Origin: Schistocerca nitens
Lineage: Eukaryota; Arthropoda; Insecta; Orthoptera; Acrididae
Reading direction: 5' to 3'
DNA length: 64,000 nucleotides
Assembly (NCBI RefSeq): GCF_023898315.1
Contig: NC_064622.1
Location: 356,295,234 to 356,359,233 of the forward strand
Shown: positions 45,812 to 56,312 of the stretch, piece by piece
Layout of the letters: each line of letters opens with the position of its first letter
Position numbering within the stretch: position 1 is the first letter of the stretch
Notes under the pieces: generated by a model
What the model saw: the letters and a program-made list of their open reading frames with translations, nothing else
Told to the model about the DNA's origin: nothing
Databases searched by the model: none
Program-made: the position numbers and the translations under genes

Positions 45812-45895
45812 GTGGAACAGGAAAAGGAGTGACTACTAGTGGTATAGGGCAACCTCTTCCACACACTGTGTCAGAGCATGTATCTAGATGTAAAT
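45812..45895 (+). repeat. CR1 3'-end fragment
   Basis: GGAACAGGAAAAGGAG, then CAACCTCTTCCACACAC and TAGATGTAAATGTAA match the 3' end of CR1-I at 59096-59190 (GGAACAGGAAAAGGAGGTAA, CCTCCGCCACACACC, TAAATGTAGATGTAG). It is a short 5'-truncated remnant between the two 227-bp repeats. Confidence 0.65.
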
Positions 45896-46009
45896 GTAAT
45901 TCAGGAGACTATGGTCAAAAAAACAGCCACGAGGACAGTACAGCAGACTGATAGCATAAATCATTTTTCAGTTATTGTAAAGTCGTATAAGAGATACCAC
46001 AAACAACAG

Positions 46010-46236
46010 CAATTCTTGTTTTGGATATTGTTTTCTAAAGCTTTGCATATTAATTCCGAAACACGAACACTAATTGTTACCTAAACAGTAAATGATTTGC
46101 TTGTTTTACTGCTCACTGAGCACTTTAACACAGCTGTGTTTCCTCTGTTACTTTGTTTACATTGGATCTGACAGTGGGACAGTCCAACACAGAGCAGTGC
46201 TGTGCAGTCTCACTCGCTCCACAGCTATCTCTCTTG
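46010..46236. repeat. 227-bp exact direct repeat, copy 2
   Basis: Identical to 45207-45433. Sequence before and after the two copies differs completely. Confidence 0.95.
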
Positions 46237-47805
46237 AAAATTTGACAGAATACTGAATCTTAACATGCTGTTATGGCTTCAGAAAGAGCAGAGAATGGTG
46301 TGTTGATACACACAATGACAGATCGCATTTCATTCTCTTCTTTTGGCTATAATTTAAATTCATCACAGAAGACAAACATTTTCAAGTAATAAACAGCTTC
46401 CACCATTCACCTTACACAATGGATAACTCCTGCAGTGTGGAAAGAACTGCACAGATAAAGTTTTAACATGAGCAATTACAGTTAATTCAGTATAAACCTC
46501 CCTAGGCTGCTGTTCTCTCAAAGCGTCTTAGAAAAATCTGAGATACAACATGTATCAACCCTTTCCAACTGTTTCTTGAACTTGTCATGTTGTAGTTCCG
46601 TTTGGAATTTATTAACCTTTGTGAAAATTATTTTATGTATGTGACACCAGCAGTGTTCTCAAAGCTGGAATAGACAGGCCTGCTCCATGTCGGGGATCCC
46701 TACTACTACCAAGGAACATAGATTTGATGATGATCACTGTAGTAGATCAAAACCAGTCAGTCAAGATCTAATGTTCTTACCTTCTCTTTTCCTGATTAAC
46801 TTAAAACAAATGAAATATTGTAAAAATTTCCACCTTTGAATGACTGAATGGTATTTTTTATATCGATAGACCATGATACTGAGTTGTTGAATTTCCATTT
46901 CTATCTGCATTCTTGTCTCTTCACAGTTACTTCCATTCACTGAGAAGTTTTGTTTCTAAAATATCTGGCCCACCTTTCAACCACTAATTCTAAGATGGCT
47001 ACCTTCTTCAATGGTAATGAATTCAAAGCATTATCATGTTTGTTCTCAAGTTTCTTTTCACTTATAATCCTCCAATAATTTTGTAGTTGCCTTCATTACT
47101 GGTAGAAAGCTTCTAACTCTGGCATACAGTTTCTCAACTCCTACATCGAACACATATTTTTCTCATATATGTTATTATTCTGATGAACAGTTAATTCACA
47201 CATTCGCAAATTGATGATGTGGTAACCAAAGAACCACTGAATAATAAACAGTCCAGAGACACTCAATTCACCTGGGCATCTAGTGCAGCAATATTACAGT
47301 GCACTGGCAGAGGACTGCCCATCAAGAATCTCAGAGGCCAGGGTGACATTTATACTTAATAGGTTCACATTGTTCTTCATTTAACATTTTGAGTGTTCTT
47401 ATTTGTCTCTTAACTGTTTATCTGTCTCTTGTTGATGGCTAAAGCCATAGAATATTTGTAGCTGTTTCTCATGGAAAAATGCTTTAAGAAACCATTAAAA
47501 GGGACACACTACTTTCTTGTCCAACCCTGGACAGGCTCTTTGATCAAGTCCATTCTTCCAAGAAATGTCCCATCAGAAGTAACCCCCCCCCCCCTTCCCC
47601 CAAGAGTGATCTAGAAGCTCCATATCACTGTTCCATTTCACCAAGAACTGCCCTGCATTGCATCTTGTGGTAAGAAATGATTCATCACATTCTTCGGTAC
47701 TTATAGTGATTAACCAAACAAACATCAATAAAATTGACCAATACGAAGGTACACTTTCCTCTGGCATGTTAACTGAATTTAACAGGGGTTAACCAACAAT
47801 GTATG
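46237..47805. other. No recognisable gene
   Basis: About 1.6 kb without family motifs. A run of about 12 C at 47581-47594 is the only low-complexity item. Confidence 0.45.
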
Positions 47806-47911
47806 AAAAGATAGCTTACTACTTACCATAAAGAAGAGACATTAAGCTGCAGATAGGCACCATTAAAAGAAGCGTACATAAAGCTTTCAGCCACAGCCTT
47901 CATCAGCAAAG

Positions 47912-47982
<71 letters not shown>

Positions 47983-48040
47983 CACACCTCATGCACACAT
48001 GAACGCCATCTGCAGTAGCTCTGACTAGTCCATCTCCTCC
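47806..48040 (-). repeat. PLE-c terminal region with (CA)n
   Basis: TTACTACTTACCATA, GCTGCAGATAGGCACC, CATAAAGCTTTCAGCC and CTTCATCAGC followed by (CA)33 at 47911-47978 form the inverted version of the PLE-c end seen at 53.8-54.0 kb. It holds no coding sequence. Confidence 0.65.
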
Positions 48041-48250
48041 TGCTCTGTAATTTTATCTCCTCCTCCATTTCTCTTTCCATCTCCTCCTCTCTGCTCTCTC
48101 TTCCTCTCCCTGTCTCTGTCCATCTCCTCCCATATCCTTTCTCTGTCCATTTCGTCCTTTCCTTCTCTCTGTCCATATTCCCCTGCTCCTTTCTCTGTCC
48201 ATCTCCTACCTCCTCTACCTGTCTCCATCTTCTCATTCCCCCTCACTGCC
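48041..48250. repeat. Pyrimidine-rich CTCC/CTGTCCAT tract
   Basis: About 200 bases with TCTGTCCATCTCCTCC-like units repeated imperfectly. The minus strand translates into Arg/Glu/Gly-rich frames that are not genes. It continues the low-complexity inside of the PLE end. Confidence 0.8.
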
Positions 48251-48639
48251 TGTCGATCTCATCGTGCTCCCATGCTCTCATGGTCACCACAACAGGAGGT
48301 TGGTAGTTCTTACCCACACAGTATTTCTTTCCAGATCGTAACTAACACTTGTACCAAATTACTTGGGCATATGTGAATGCTGTCTGCAAAATGTGTCACA
48401 GATACAGTTAGCAGTAAAGAAGTAATAAAATAAAATGCCATGCTTCATGCATCAGTTTTACTGCATGAACAGCAACAATGTAGAAAGTGATAAACTTTTT
48501 TCGTAGCATCATTTTGTAGAGAAGGTTTGTAAGAAAATGTTTTATAAAGGTTGTTGCAAGTCACCAAGTGCTCTCATACTCAAATACTGGATGACTGAAT
48601 TATGGGTATTTGCATGTAGTGGACTACACTGCTTTTTCA

Positions 48640-48773
48640 TACACCACCCCTTTGACAGGTAGGTGGTTCTTCCCATCATAGTGATTCTTCCCATACAGTA
48701 AGTGACATGTGTACCAAATTTGGTTAAAATCGGTCCAGTGATTTAGGAGCTATAAAATGTACATACATACATA
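48640..48773 (+). repeat. RTE-type LINE 3' end with (ACAT)n tail
   Basis: TGTGTACCAAATTTGGTTAAAATCGGTC is cut here to its key parts: ACCAAATTTGGTT, AAATCGGTCCAGTG, TTTAGGAGC, ending in (ACAT)n at 48759-48773. This series is common at the 3' ends of insect RTE elements. No coding part is left; a weaker similar stretch lies at 48335-48365. Confidence 0.5.
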
Positions 48774-49400
48774 CACTGATCAGCCAGTACATTATGACCA
48801 CCTACCTAATAGCTGACATGTCCATCTTTGGCATCGATAACAATGGCAATGCATCATAGGCCGCTGGAGGGAGTTGGCACCACATCTGCACACACAAATC
48901 ACCTAATTCCCGTAAATTCCAGGGAGAGGGGGCAGTGAACTCAGATTCAGATCAGCGAGTTGGGACAGTCAGTACATCAAGTGGAACATACCACTATGTT
49001 CCTTGAACCATTTCATCACACTCCTGTCTTTGTGACATGGCACTTAATCTTGTTGAAAGATGCCACTGCTGTCAGGAAACAAGTTCGTCATGAAGGGGTG
49101 TAAATGTTTTGCAACCTCTATACAATACTCCTTGGCTGTCATGGTGCCTTCCGCAAGCTCCACTGGATGTGTGGATGCCCACATGAATGTTCCCCAGAGC
49201 ATAATGGAGTCACCACCAGCTTGTTTTTGTCCCATAGTACAGACGTTAAGGAGCCATTTGCCAGGAAGAAAACGGATTCACACCCTCCCATCAGCAAGAT
49301 TAAGAAGAAATTAGGATTCATCAGACTAAGCAACACACTTACATTGCGCCAACATCCAGTATTGATGGTCATGTAACCATTTCAGTCTTAGCTGCCGAGT
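48774..49400 (-). mobile_element. Tc1-like transposon fragment (Tc1-c)
   Basis: The left end CACTGATCAGCCAGTACATT after a TA is a Tc1-type terminal repeat. The minus strand (49235-49044) reads GGDSIMLWGTFMW, HPVELAEGTM and SSGIFQQD with the second catalytic Asp. Toward 49372 are further fragments. The right end is missing, so this is a truncated, dead copy. 49401-49583 is unassigned. Confidence 0.7.
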
Positions 49401-49585
49401 GAGTGGACACTAACTTTGGTTCCACAAACAGCCTTTACATGTGAAAGAATTTAGTTTGATTTTGTGAAAGATCTTTCAACAATATTCTGCTATGGTAATC
49501 ACTAAAGTCATTATGCATTACTCTCGGCAGCCAAACATATTTCATTCAGCATCTGTCTATAGCTGTACGCTTTACTTTTCATCTA

Positions 49586-50656
49586 CATTGAGGTGACAAA
49601 AAATACAGGACATCTCCTAATATCGTGTTGGACCTCCTTTTGTCCAGCATAGTGCAACAACTTAATGTGTCATGGACTCAACAAGTTTTTGGAAGTCCCC
49701 TGCAAAAGCAGTGAGCCATGCTGCCTTTATAGCCATCCATAATTGCAAAAATGTTGCCAATGCAAGATTTTGTGCATGAACTGACCTCTCACTTATGTCC
49801 CATAAATGTTCGATGGGATTCAGATTCGGCAATCTGGGTGGCCAGATTATTCACTCGAACTATCCAGAATGTTCTTCAAACCAATTACAAACTATTTGGC
49901 TTGGTGAAGTAGTGTGCTGTCATCCATAAGAATTCAGACATTGTTTACGAACATGTAGTCCATCAATCATTGCAAACGGTCTCCATGTATACAAACATAA
50001 TCATTTCCTGTCAGTGATCCATGTAAACACTGTCCACACCATTATGGAGCCACCACCAACTTGCACAGTACCTTGTTGACAACTTGAGTCCCTCTTACCA
50101 ACTGAACGAGGACTCATCTGACCAGGCCATAGTTTTCCACTCATCTAGGGTGCAATCAATAAGGTCACGAGCCCAGGAGAGGTGTTGCACTCAATGTTAT
50201 GCTGTTAGTAAAGGTACCTGTGTTGGTCATTTGCTGCCATAGCCCATTAAGTCTAACGGATATGTTCGTCATACATTCCATATTGATTTCTGCACTTGCT
50301 TGCCTGTTTGTACTGGTAACTCTATGCAAATGCTGCTGCTCTCAGTCATTAATTGGAGGACTATGGCCACTGTATTGTCCATGGTGAGAAGTAATGCCCG
50401 AAATTTGGTATTCTCAGCACACCCTTCACACTGTGGATCTCGGAATATTGAATTTGCTACTGATTTCCAAAATGGAATGTCCCATGCGTCTAGGTCCAAC
50501 TACCAAATCACGTTCGAAGTCTGTTAATTATCATGAATCACTTGAGTACAAATGACAGCTCCATCAGTGCACTGCTCTTTTATACCTTCTGAACACAATA
50601 TTATCACCATCTGTATATGTGCATACTGCTGTATCATGACTTTAGTCACCTCAGTG
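49586..50656 (-). mobile_element. Full-length Tc1-like transposon (Tc1-d), heavily decayed
   Basis: CATTGAGGTGACAAAA at the left and, inverted, CACTGAGGTGACTAAA at the right form the terminal repeats, with TA at 49584-49585 and 50657-50658. Length 1,071 bp. The interior resembles Tc1 transposase genes on the minus strand only in shreds (the region 49800-49830, TTCGATGGGATTCAGATT, is the usual PNLNPIEH-type motif read in reverse). No frame of note survives. Confidence 0.75.
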
Positions 50657-50689
50657 TATTGTGCAGTAGTCTACTATTTCTTTAGAAGT

Positions 50690-52110
50690 TTCTTTAGTGA
50701 CAGCATACCATGGAGGACCCTCCCATCATGAAATGTTCAACTGGGTAAAGAACAAGAGGAGTAACAAGACTGCGGGTGTGTTGGTGGAACAGAGGGCTGT
50801 GTAGTGCTGGAGTGGGAACAGGGAAAGGGATAGGTGGGCGAAAGGCTAATGAAGTTGTGGCCAGGAGGGTTATGGGAGTGAAGAATATATTGCAGGGAGA
50901 ATTCCCATCACCACAATTCAGAAAAGCTGGTGTTGGTAGGAATGATCCAGATGGCGCAGACTGTGAAGCAGTCATTCATGCTGACAGACAGTTCGTTGGT
51001 TGTCATGACCATGTAGAACACAGCACAGTGGTTGCAGCTGAGCTTGTAGATCATATGACTGGTTTCACAAGTAGCCCCGCCTTTCATGGGATAGGTGCTG
51101 CTGTGACCAGAATGGACTAGGTGTTAATGGAAGGATGTAGGGGACAGATCTTCCGTCTAAGTCTATTACAGGGATATGAGCCTTGAGGCAAGGAGCTGGG
51201 AGCAGGGCTCATGTAGGGATGTATAAGGATATTGTGTAGGTTCAATAGGCAGCAGAATACCACTGTGGGAGGGATCATAAGGATGGTAGGTAGGACATTC
51301 CTCATTTCAGGGCATGACGAGAGGTAGTCGAAACCCTGGTGGAGAATGTGCTTCAGTTTCTCCAGTCCTGGGTGGTACTAAGTCATGAGGGCAATGCTCC
51401 TCTGTGGCCATACAGTGGGACTTTGGGAGGTGGTGGGGCAAAAGATAAGGCCTTTGGAAAGGACTGATGCTTCTGTCATACTAATGATTTTGGAGAAAAG
51501 GTTCATGATTGTGTTTTGGGTCTGTTTAGGTTCTGGACTCTGTATGGTGGTGGGAGGAAGTTTTTGAGTGTGAGGCAGATGTGGTAGGTCTGGGAGGCAG
51601 GGTTTGTCAGCTATAAGGGGATGTGGAGGAGGTTTGGAGGTTGTTATGGAGATAGTTGTAGAGATAGTGGATAGCGGTAGTCCAATGTGGGAATAGGATG
51701 TGAACAGATTTGAGAGTTTTTTGAGGTGGCATTATGCATGCTGCTCTAGTTCCTGGAGGGTAAGTTTCAACGTATGAGATTTGATCAAGGAATTAGGGAT
51801 TGCATAGCAGGAGAATTTTACAGATGGACAGGAGATATTGCACGGAGGTTTGGGGCTGATTGACATGGTTTTGCAGGACTATGTTGGCGAGGGTTAAAGA
51901 CTGGCAGAAACTGAACAGAGGGAGGTCATTTTGGAAGGAGGGGTTGCAGGCAGAGCTGGGTAGTTGGGTGGTAAGACCATTTGGGGGATTCCACAAGCCA
52001 AGCAACAACGGAGGAACAATATGTGGGATTGGGTTCTGGCTAGGGATATGGAAATCTTTCTGTATTGGTGCAGATGGAAGGAGCAAGGATCCATGGTGGA
52101 GGAAAAAAAT
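50690..52110 (-). mobile_element. PLE-c copy 1, Penelope-like relic (minus)
   Basis: Frames on the minus strand match the C-terminal half of PLE proteins: MRNVLPTILMIPPTVV, NLHNILIHPYM and GSYPCNRLRRKIC (51305-51117), then LPTPAFLNCGDGN (50975-50694). These correspond to MRSILHEILPTPPRV, NLHNLLVHPYE, GSYPCNRPRCKTC and LPTNTNLSELRRWE in PLE-b. The GIY-YIG part between is degraded. It is joined head to head with a plus-strand copy near 52110. Confidence 0.65.
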
Positions 52111-54005
52111 GTGTTTGATGCCACCTCCCCTTGCACTGACATCCATAGTGCCCATGCTCTTGTGGATATTGAACACTACCTTTCCTAACACCTGACAGAC
52201 TCCAAACCTATAACCTCCTTTCTGTCACCATCACCAACTATATCCTCACCCGCAAATACTTCTCCTTTGAAGGCATGACTCACAAACAAATCCAGGGTAC
52301 AGCAATGGGCACCAGCATGGCACCTTTGTATATCAACCTAGTCATGGTCACCTAGAGGAATCCTTCATAACCACCCAGAATCCCAAGCTCCTCACCACAT
52401 TCAGGTTCACTGATCACTTATTCATTATTTGGATCAAGGATGAGGACACCCTATCCACATTCTCCCAAAACCACAACACCTGCTCCCCTATTCGCTTAAC
52501 CTGGTACCCCTCAACCCAACAAGCTGCCTTCCTCAAAGTTGACCTGCACCTTCGTCCATAGCAAACCTACCATCAGCTGTACCTCCACTTTGACAGCTGC
52601 CATCCATTCCATATCAAGAAGTCTCTTCCATACAGCCTAACCACCTGTGAGAATCATATCTGTAGTGATGAGCAGTCCTTCTTGAAAAATACCAAGGATG
52701 TCTCACTGAGGACTTCACAGACTGTAATTACCCAACCTCGTACAGAAACAGACTTCCCATGCCTTATCTCTCCAGTCACCCACCATCTCCCACAGTCCCA
52801 CCATCTGGCCACAGAGGAGCATTCCCCTCGTGACTCAGTACCATCCAGGATGGGAGAAATTGAATCACATTCTCCACCAGTGTTTCAACTAGCTCTTGTC
52901 ATGCCCTGAAATTGGGAATGTCCTACCCAATATCATTACCACCCCTCCCACAGTGGTATACTGTCACCCACCGAACCTACATAGTATACTCGTCCGTCCC
53001 TACACGACCCTTGCTCCCAACCCCTCGCTTCACGGCTCATATCCCTATAATAGACCTAGATGCAAGACCTGTCCCATACATTCTTCCACCACCGCCTACT
53101 CCAGTCCAGTCACAAAGCATCACCTATCCCATCAAAGGCAAGGTTACCCATTAACCAGTCATGTGATTAACAAGCTAAGCTGTTCAATAAAGGACTAGAA
53201 CAAGAAATCCTTAATATTGTTGAAATGGGAAAGTGATTTTATAGGTTTTCAGTGAATTCACTACGGAGTGTTTCAGCTGGCAAACTGAAAGAAAATACTG
53301 CATCATTTTTATACAAACATCCCATATGGGTCACGACAAGCAACAGCAGGACCACTCAGATGCTGAGCACACTGCATAACACAATGTTCTTCATTTTAAT
53401 GACTACTTCACAGCCTGTGCCATCTGGGTCCTTCCTACCAACACCAGCTTCTTTTAACTGTGCTGGTGGGAACTCTCCCTGCAATATATCCTACATTCCC
53501 TTAACCCTACTGGCCTCAGCTTCATTAGTCATTGCCCTTCCCTGTTCCCATTCCAGCACTACACAGCCCTTTGTTCCACCAATGCACCCATAGTCTTTTT
53601 ACTTCTCTCATTTTCCACTATCTCTCCCCCCACCCACCTGCCCACCATTCAGCATCCCGACTGCACCCAACTGCCTTACCCTCTCCCCACGTCATCCCCA
53701 TATGCTCCCACAAGCAGCACTTCACCATTCCCTTCCTCCACCCTGTTATCCTTCCCCCTCCTTATCCCCACCACCCAGACTGCTTCTCCCATCATGCGCA
53801 GCTGCTCGCAGTCTGGCCCTGGGAGCCACAGAAAGTGGTCATATATATGTGAGTTGCATTTGTGTGAATGTGTGTGTACGTTGTCTAATTCGGAAAATGG
53901 CCTTTTGGTTGAATGCTTCCTTGTTCACAGTCTTTTTGATGTGTCCATCTGCAACTCAGGATCTCTGCTATATGGTGTGTAGCAATCTATCCTTTTCCTA
54001 ATATT
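52111..54005 (+). mobile_element. PLE-c copy 2, Penelope-like relic (plus)
   Basis: On the plus strand: DATSPCTDIHSAHALVDIEH (motif A region), QIQGTAMGTSMAPLYINL (motif B), FTDHLFIIW (motif C, with the YxDD box altered), FLKVDLHL, then PPNLHSILVRPY and GSYPYNRPRCKTC (52896-53198), a short GIY-YIG remnant and a terminal region ending in CTGCTATATGGTGTG and TAATATTGTAAT. Several stops and shifts. Interesting as an inverted partner of copy 1. Confidence 0.7.
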
Positions 54006-54580
54006 GTAATAGGAACTATATGAATTTTTCAGAAAACTTATAGCATTCACTTTTCCCTACTTAAGAGGGTAATGTAGCCAATGTGTAACCTCTTTTCCAA
54101 ATGGGTTGTTTGTATAAAAATGATGCAGCTGAAATACTAATCTCCCTAGTACATTCACAGGAAGCCTATAAAATCACTTTCCCATTTAAACAACATAATT
54201 AAGGATTTCTTGTTCTTTATTGAACAGACACTTTAAGTTTCCTATAATCTTTTTACCATCAACTGCATCACTATTTTTACCTAAAACTCTTCTTTCCAGT
54301 GTGTTACATGGAACATTAAATTGCTTTCCTGCCATAGAAAAAAGCTATTTATCACGCTCCACTCGTCCATTCACATTTCCCACCGCAACAGGATATCCCG
54401 ATTGTTGCTCTGATTTCCCTACATATTTTCTAAGTATCTTGATGCTAGTATCAGAAACAATATGAAGCAGCTGTGGCAGACCATTTCCATTGGATTTTTT
54501 TCTTAGAGCAATTGTAAAGAAAATTAATTAATTAATTTGAAATCATCTCAAGGGACAGAATGACAGATGATAGCTTTGTA
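54006..54580. other. No recognisable feature
   Basis: A+T-rich sequence without family motifs between PLE-c and mariner-4. Confidence 0.45.
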
Positions 54581-54680
54581 CAAGGGTTGCTCCAAAAGTA
54601 AGGTTCCCTTCATTTTCACAAACATGCAATATTGTTTATTCCCACAGAAATTTACATCATTGTGAAGAAGAAACATAGCT

Positions 54681-55314
54681 CTACTTTTCTACATAATCAG
54701 CATCTTTTTCTATGCATTTTTGTAGACAGTGCTCCAATTTCTGTATCCCCATGTCATAGAAATCCACTACTAACCCACTGCGGAAGTGTTTCACCTCTTC
54801 TTTGATTTCATTGTCACTCTGAAAGTGTTGGCCACCCAAATTTTCCTTCAACAGGGAGAAGAGGTGATAATCACTAGGCACAAGGTCCGGGCTGTAAGGT
54901 GGGTGGGGCATGACAGTCCAACCAGTCTGTCAAAACTCCTGGGTTTGGCAGGAGATGTGAGGTCGAGCATTATGGTGAAGCAGCATTACTCCTTCTGTCG
55001 GTCGCCCTTCCGGCAGTTCTGTGTAGCTCGTCTGAGTTTTCGTAGTGTTTCACAATAACTGAATTGAGTGTTGTCCCAGGTTCCATGAAATCAATCCCCT
55101 GTATCCCCTTATGATCACAAAATACAGTAGCCATGACTCTGTCAGCAGAAGGAGTTTGTTTGAACTTCTTTGCGACTGATGACCCTGAGTGACACCATTA
55201 TTTGGATTTTTCTTTCATTTCAGGAGTGAAATGAAACACCTACATTTCATCTCCCATAACAATGGAGTCCAACAATCCTTCCTTATGTTCTTGACACTTT
55301 TGAAGAAACTGGTG
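54681..55314 (-). pseudogene. Mariner-4 transposase, catalytic half
   Basis: Minus strand from 55314: HQFLQKCQEHKEG, SIVMGDEMWVFHF (first catalytic Asp), KKFKQTPSADRVMATVF and DFMEPGTTLNSVIVKHY, then, after lesions, PHPPYSPDLVPSDYHLF (third Asp as SDY) and a C-terminus ending DADYVEK. The block 54681-54911 is open. Damage is moderate. The first and third catalytic Asp are kept; the second region (TIMLDLTS) is off-frame. Confidence 0.75.
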
Positions 55315-55355
55315 AGCACAGTGAAGGCTGAAGGGACTGCAACTGCTGTGTTCGG

Positions 55356-56312
55356 ATGCAGGCTGAGTTGGCATCCCTTCGCTCCCAGCTTCAGGCAGTG
55401 TTGGCTTCAGTCACACAGCTTGAGGCTGTTGCCAATGGGCATCACTGTGGGGGTCTGGATGGGGGTTTGTCGGGGACGGCCAGCTTGTCCCATGCATCCA
55501 CCGATCGGACTAAGACTGTGGTTGCCTGGAATACTGCCCGCATTGAGGCTGATCCCTCACCTGTGGTAGAGTGGGAGGTCGTCTCAAGGTGTGGCAGGGG
55601 GCAAAAGACATTCCGGAGGGCTGAACGGAAGGCCTCTCCAGTTTGTCTGACGAACCGGTTTCAGGCTCTGTCTCAGGCTGATACTGATCTTCGGCCTGAC
55701 ATGGCTGCTTGTCCTGTTCCAGAGGTTGCCCCTCAGTCTGCAAGATCTGGGCGGTCGCAGAGGGTGGGCTTACTGGTAGTTGGGAGCTCCAACGTCAGGT
55801 GCGTAATGGGGCCCCTTAGGGAAATGGCAGCAAGAGAGGGGAAGAAAACCAATGTGCACTCCGTGTGCATACCGGGGGGAGTCATTCCAGATGTGGAAAG
55901 GGTCCTTCCGGATGCCATGAAGGGTACAGGGTGCACCCACCTGCAGGTGGTCGCTCATGTCGGCACCAATGATGTGTGTCGCTGTGGATCGGAGCAAATC
56001 CTCTCTGGCTTCCGGCGGCTATCTGATTTGGTGAAGACTGCCAGTCTCGCTAGCGGGATGAAAGCAGAGCTCACCATCTGCAGCATCGTCAACAGGACTG
56101 ACTGCGGACCTTTGGTACAGAGCCGAGTGGAGGGTCTGAATCAGAGGCTGAGACGGTTCTGCGACCATGTGGGCTGCAGATTCCTCGACTTGCGCCATAG
56201 GGTGGTGGGGTTTCGGGTTCCGCTGGATAGGTCAGGAGTCCACTACACGCAACAAGCGGCTACACGGGTAGCAGGGGTTGTGTGGCGTGGGCTGGGCGGA
56301 TTTTTAGGTTAG
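55356..56312 (+). CDS. CR1 ORF1 protein with SGNH-type esterase domain (318 aa)
   Basis: An intact 318-codon frame. Residues 1-25 (MQAELASLRSQLQAVLASV) look like the end of a coiled coil, so the true start may lie upstream in a full-length element. The esterase-like domain covers about residues 135-315: LLVVGSSNVRC (block I, Ser nucleophile candidate), VHSVCIPGGV, HVGTNDVC (block III Asn) and SGVHYTQQAA (block V His). CR1 ORF1 proteins are known to carry such a domain; its role in transposition is unclear. The usual Asp of block I (GDS) is Ser here, and the position three before the final His is Ser. The older copy at 31.6 kb also has SSSN, so the first change is native. ORF2 starts 31 bases before its end, in another frame. 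Confidence 0.85.
   Translation: MQAELASLRSQLQAVLASVTQLEAVANGHHCGGLDGGLSGTASLSHASTDRTKTVVAWNTARIEADPSPVVEWEVVSRCGRGQKTFRRAERKASPVCLTNRFQALSQADTDLRPDMAACPVPEVAPQSARSGRSQRVGLLVVGSSNVRCVMGPLREMAAREGKKTNVHSVCIPGGVIPDVERVLPDAMKGTGCTHLQVVAHVGTNDVCRCGSEQILSGFRRLSDLVKTASLASGMKAELTICSIVNRTDCGPLVQSRVEGLNQRLRRFCDHVGCRFLDLRHRVVGFRVPLDRSGVHYTQQAATRVAGVVWRGLGGFLG

Noticed and set aside
45207..46236. LTR retrotransposon with 227-bp LTRs
   Set aside because: Ends are not TG/CA, there is no primer-binding site or polypurine tract, and the interior is too short and includes a CR1 tail.
47823..48246. Arg/Glu/Gly-rich and Cys-Val-rich frames on the minus strand
   Set aside because: Low-complexity pyrimidine tract and (CA)n array; no family motif and no plausible gene structure.
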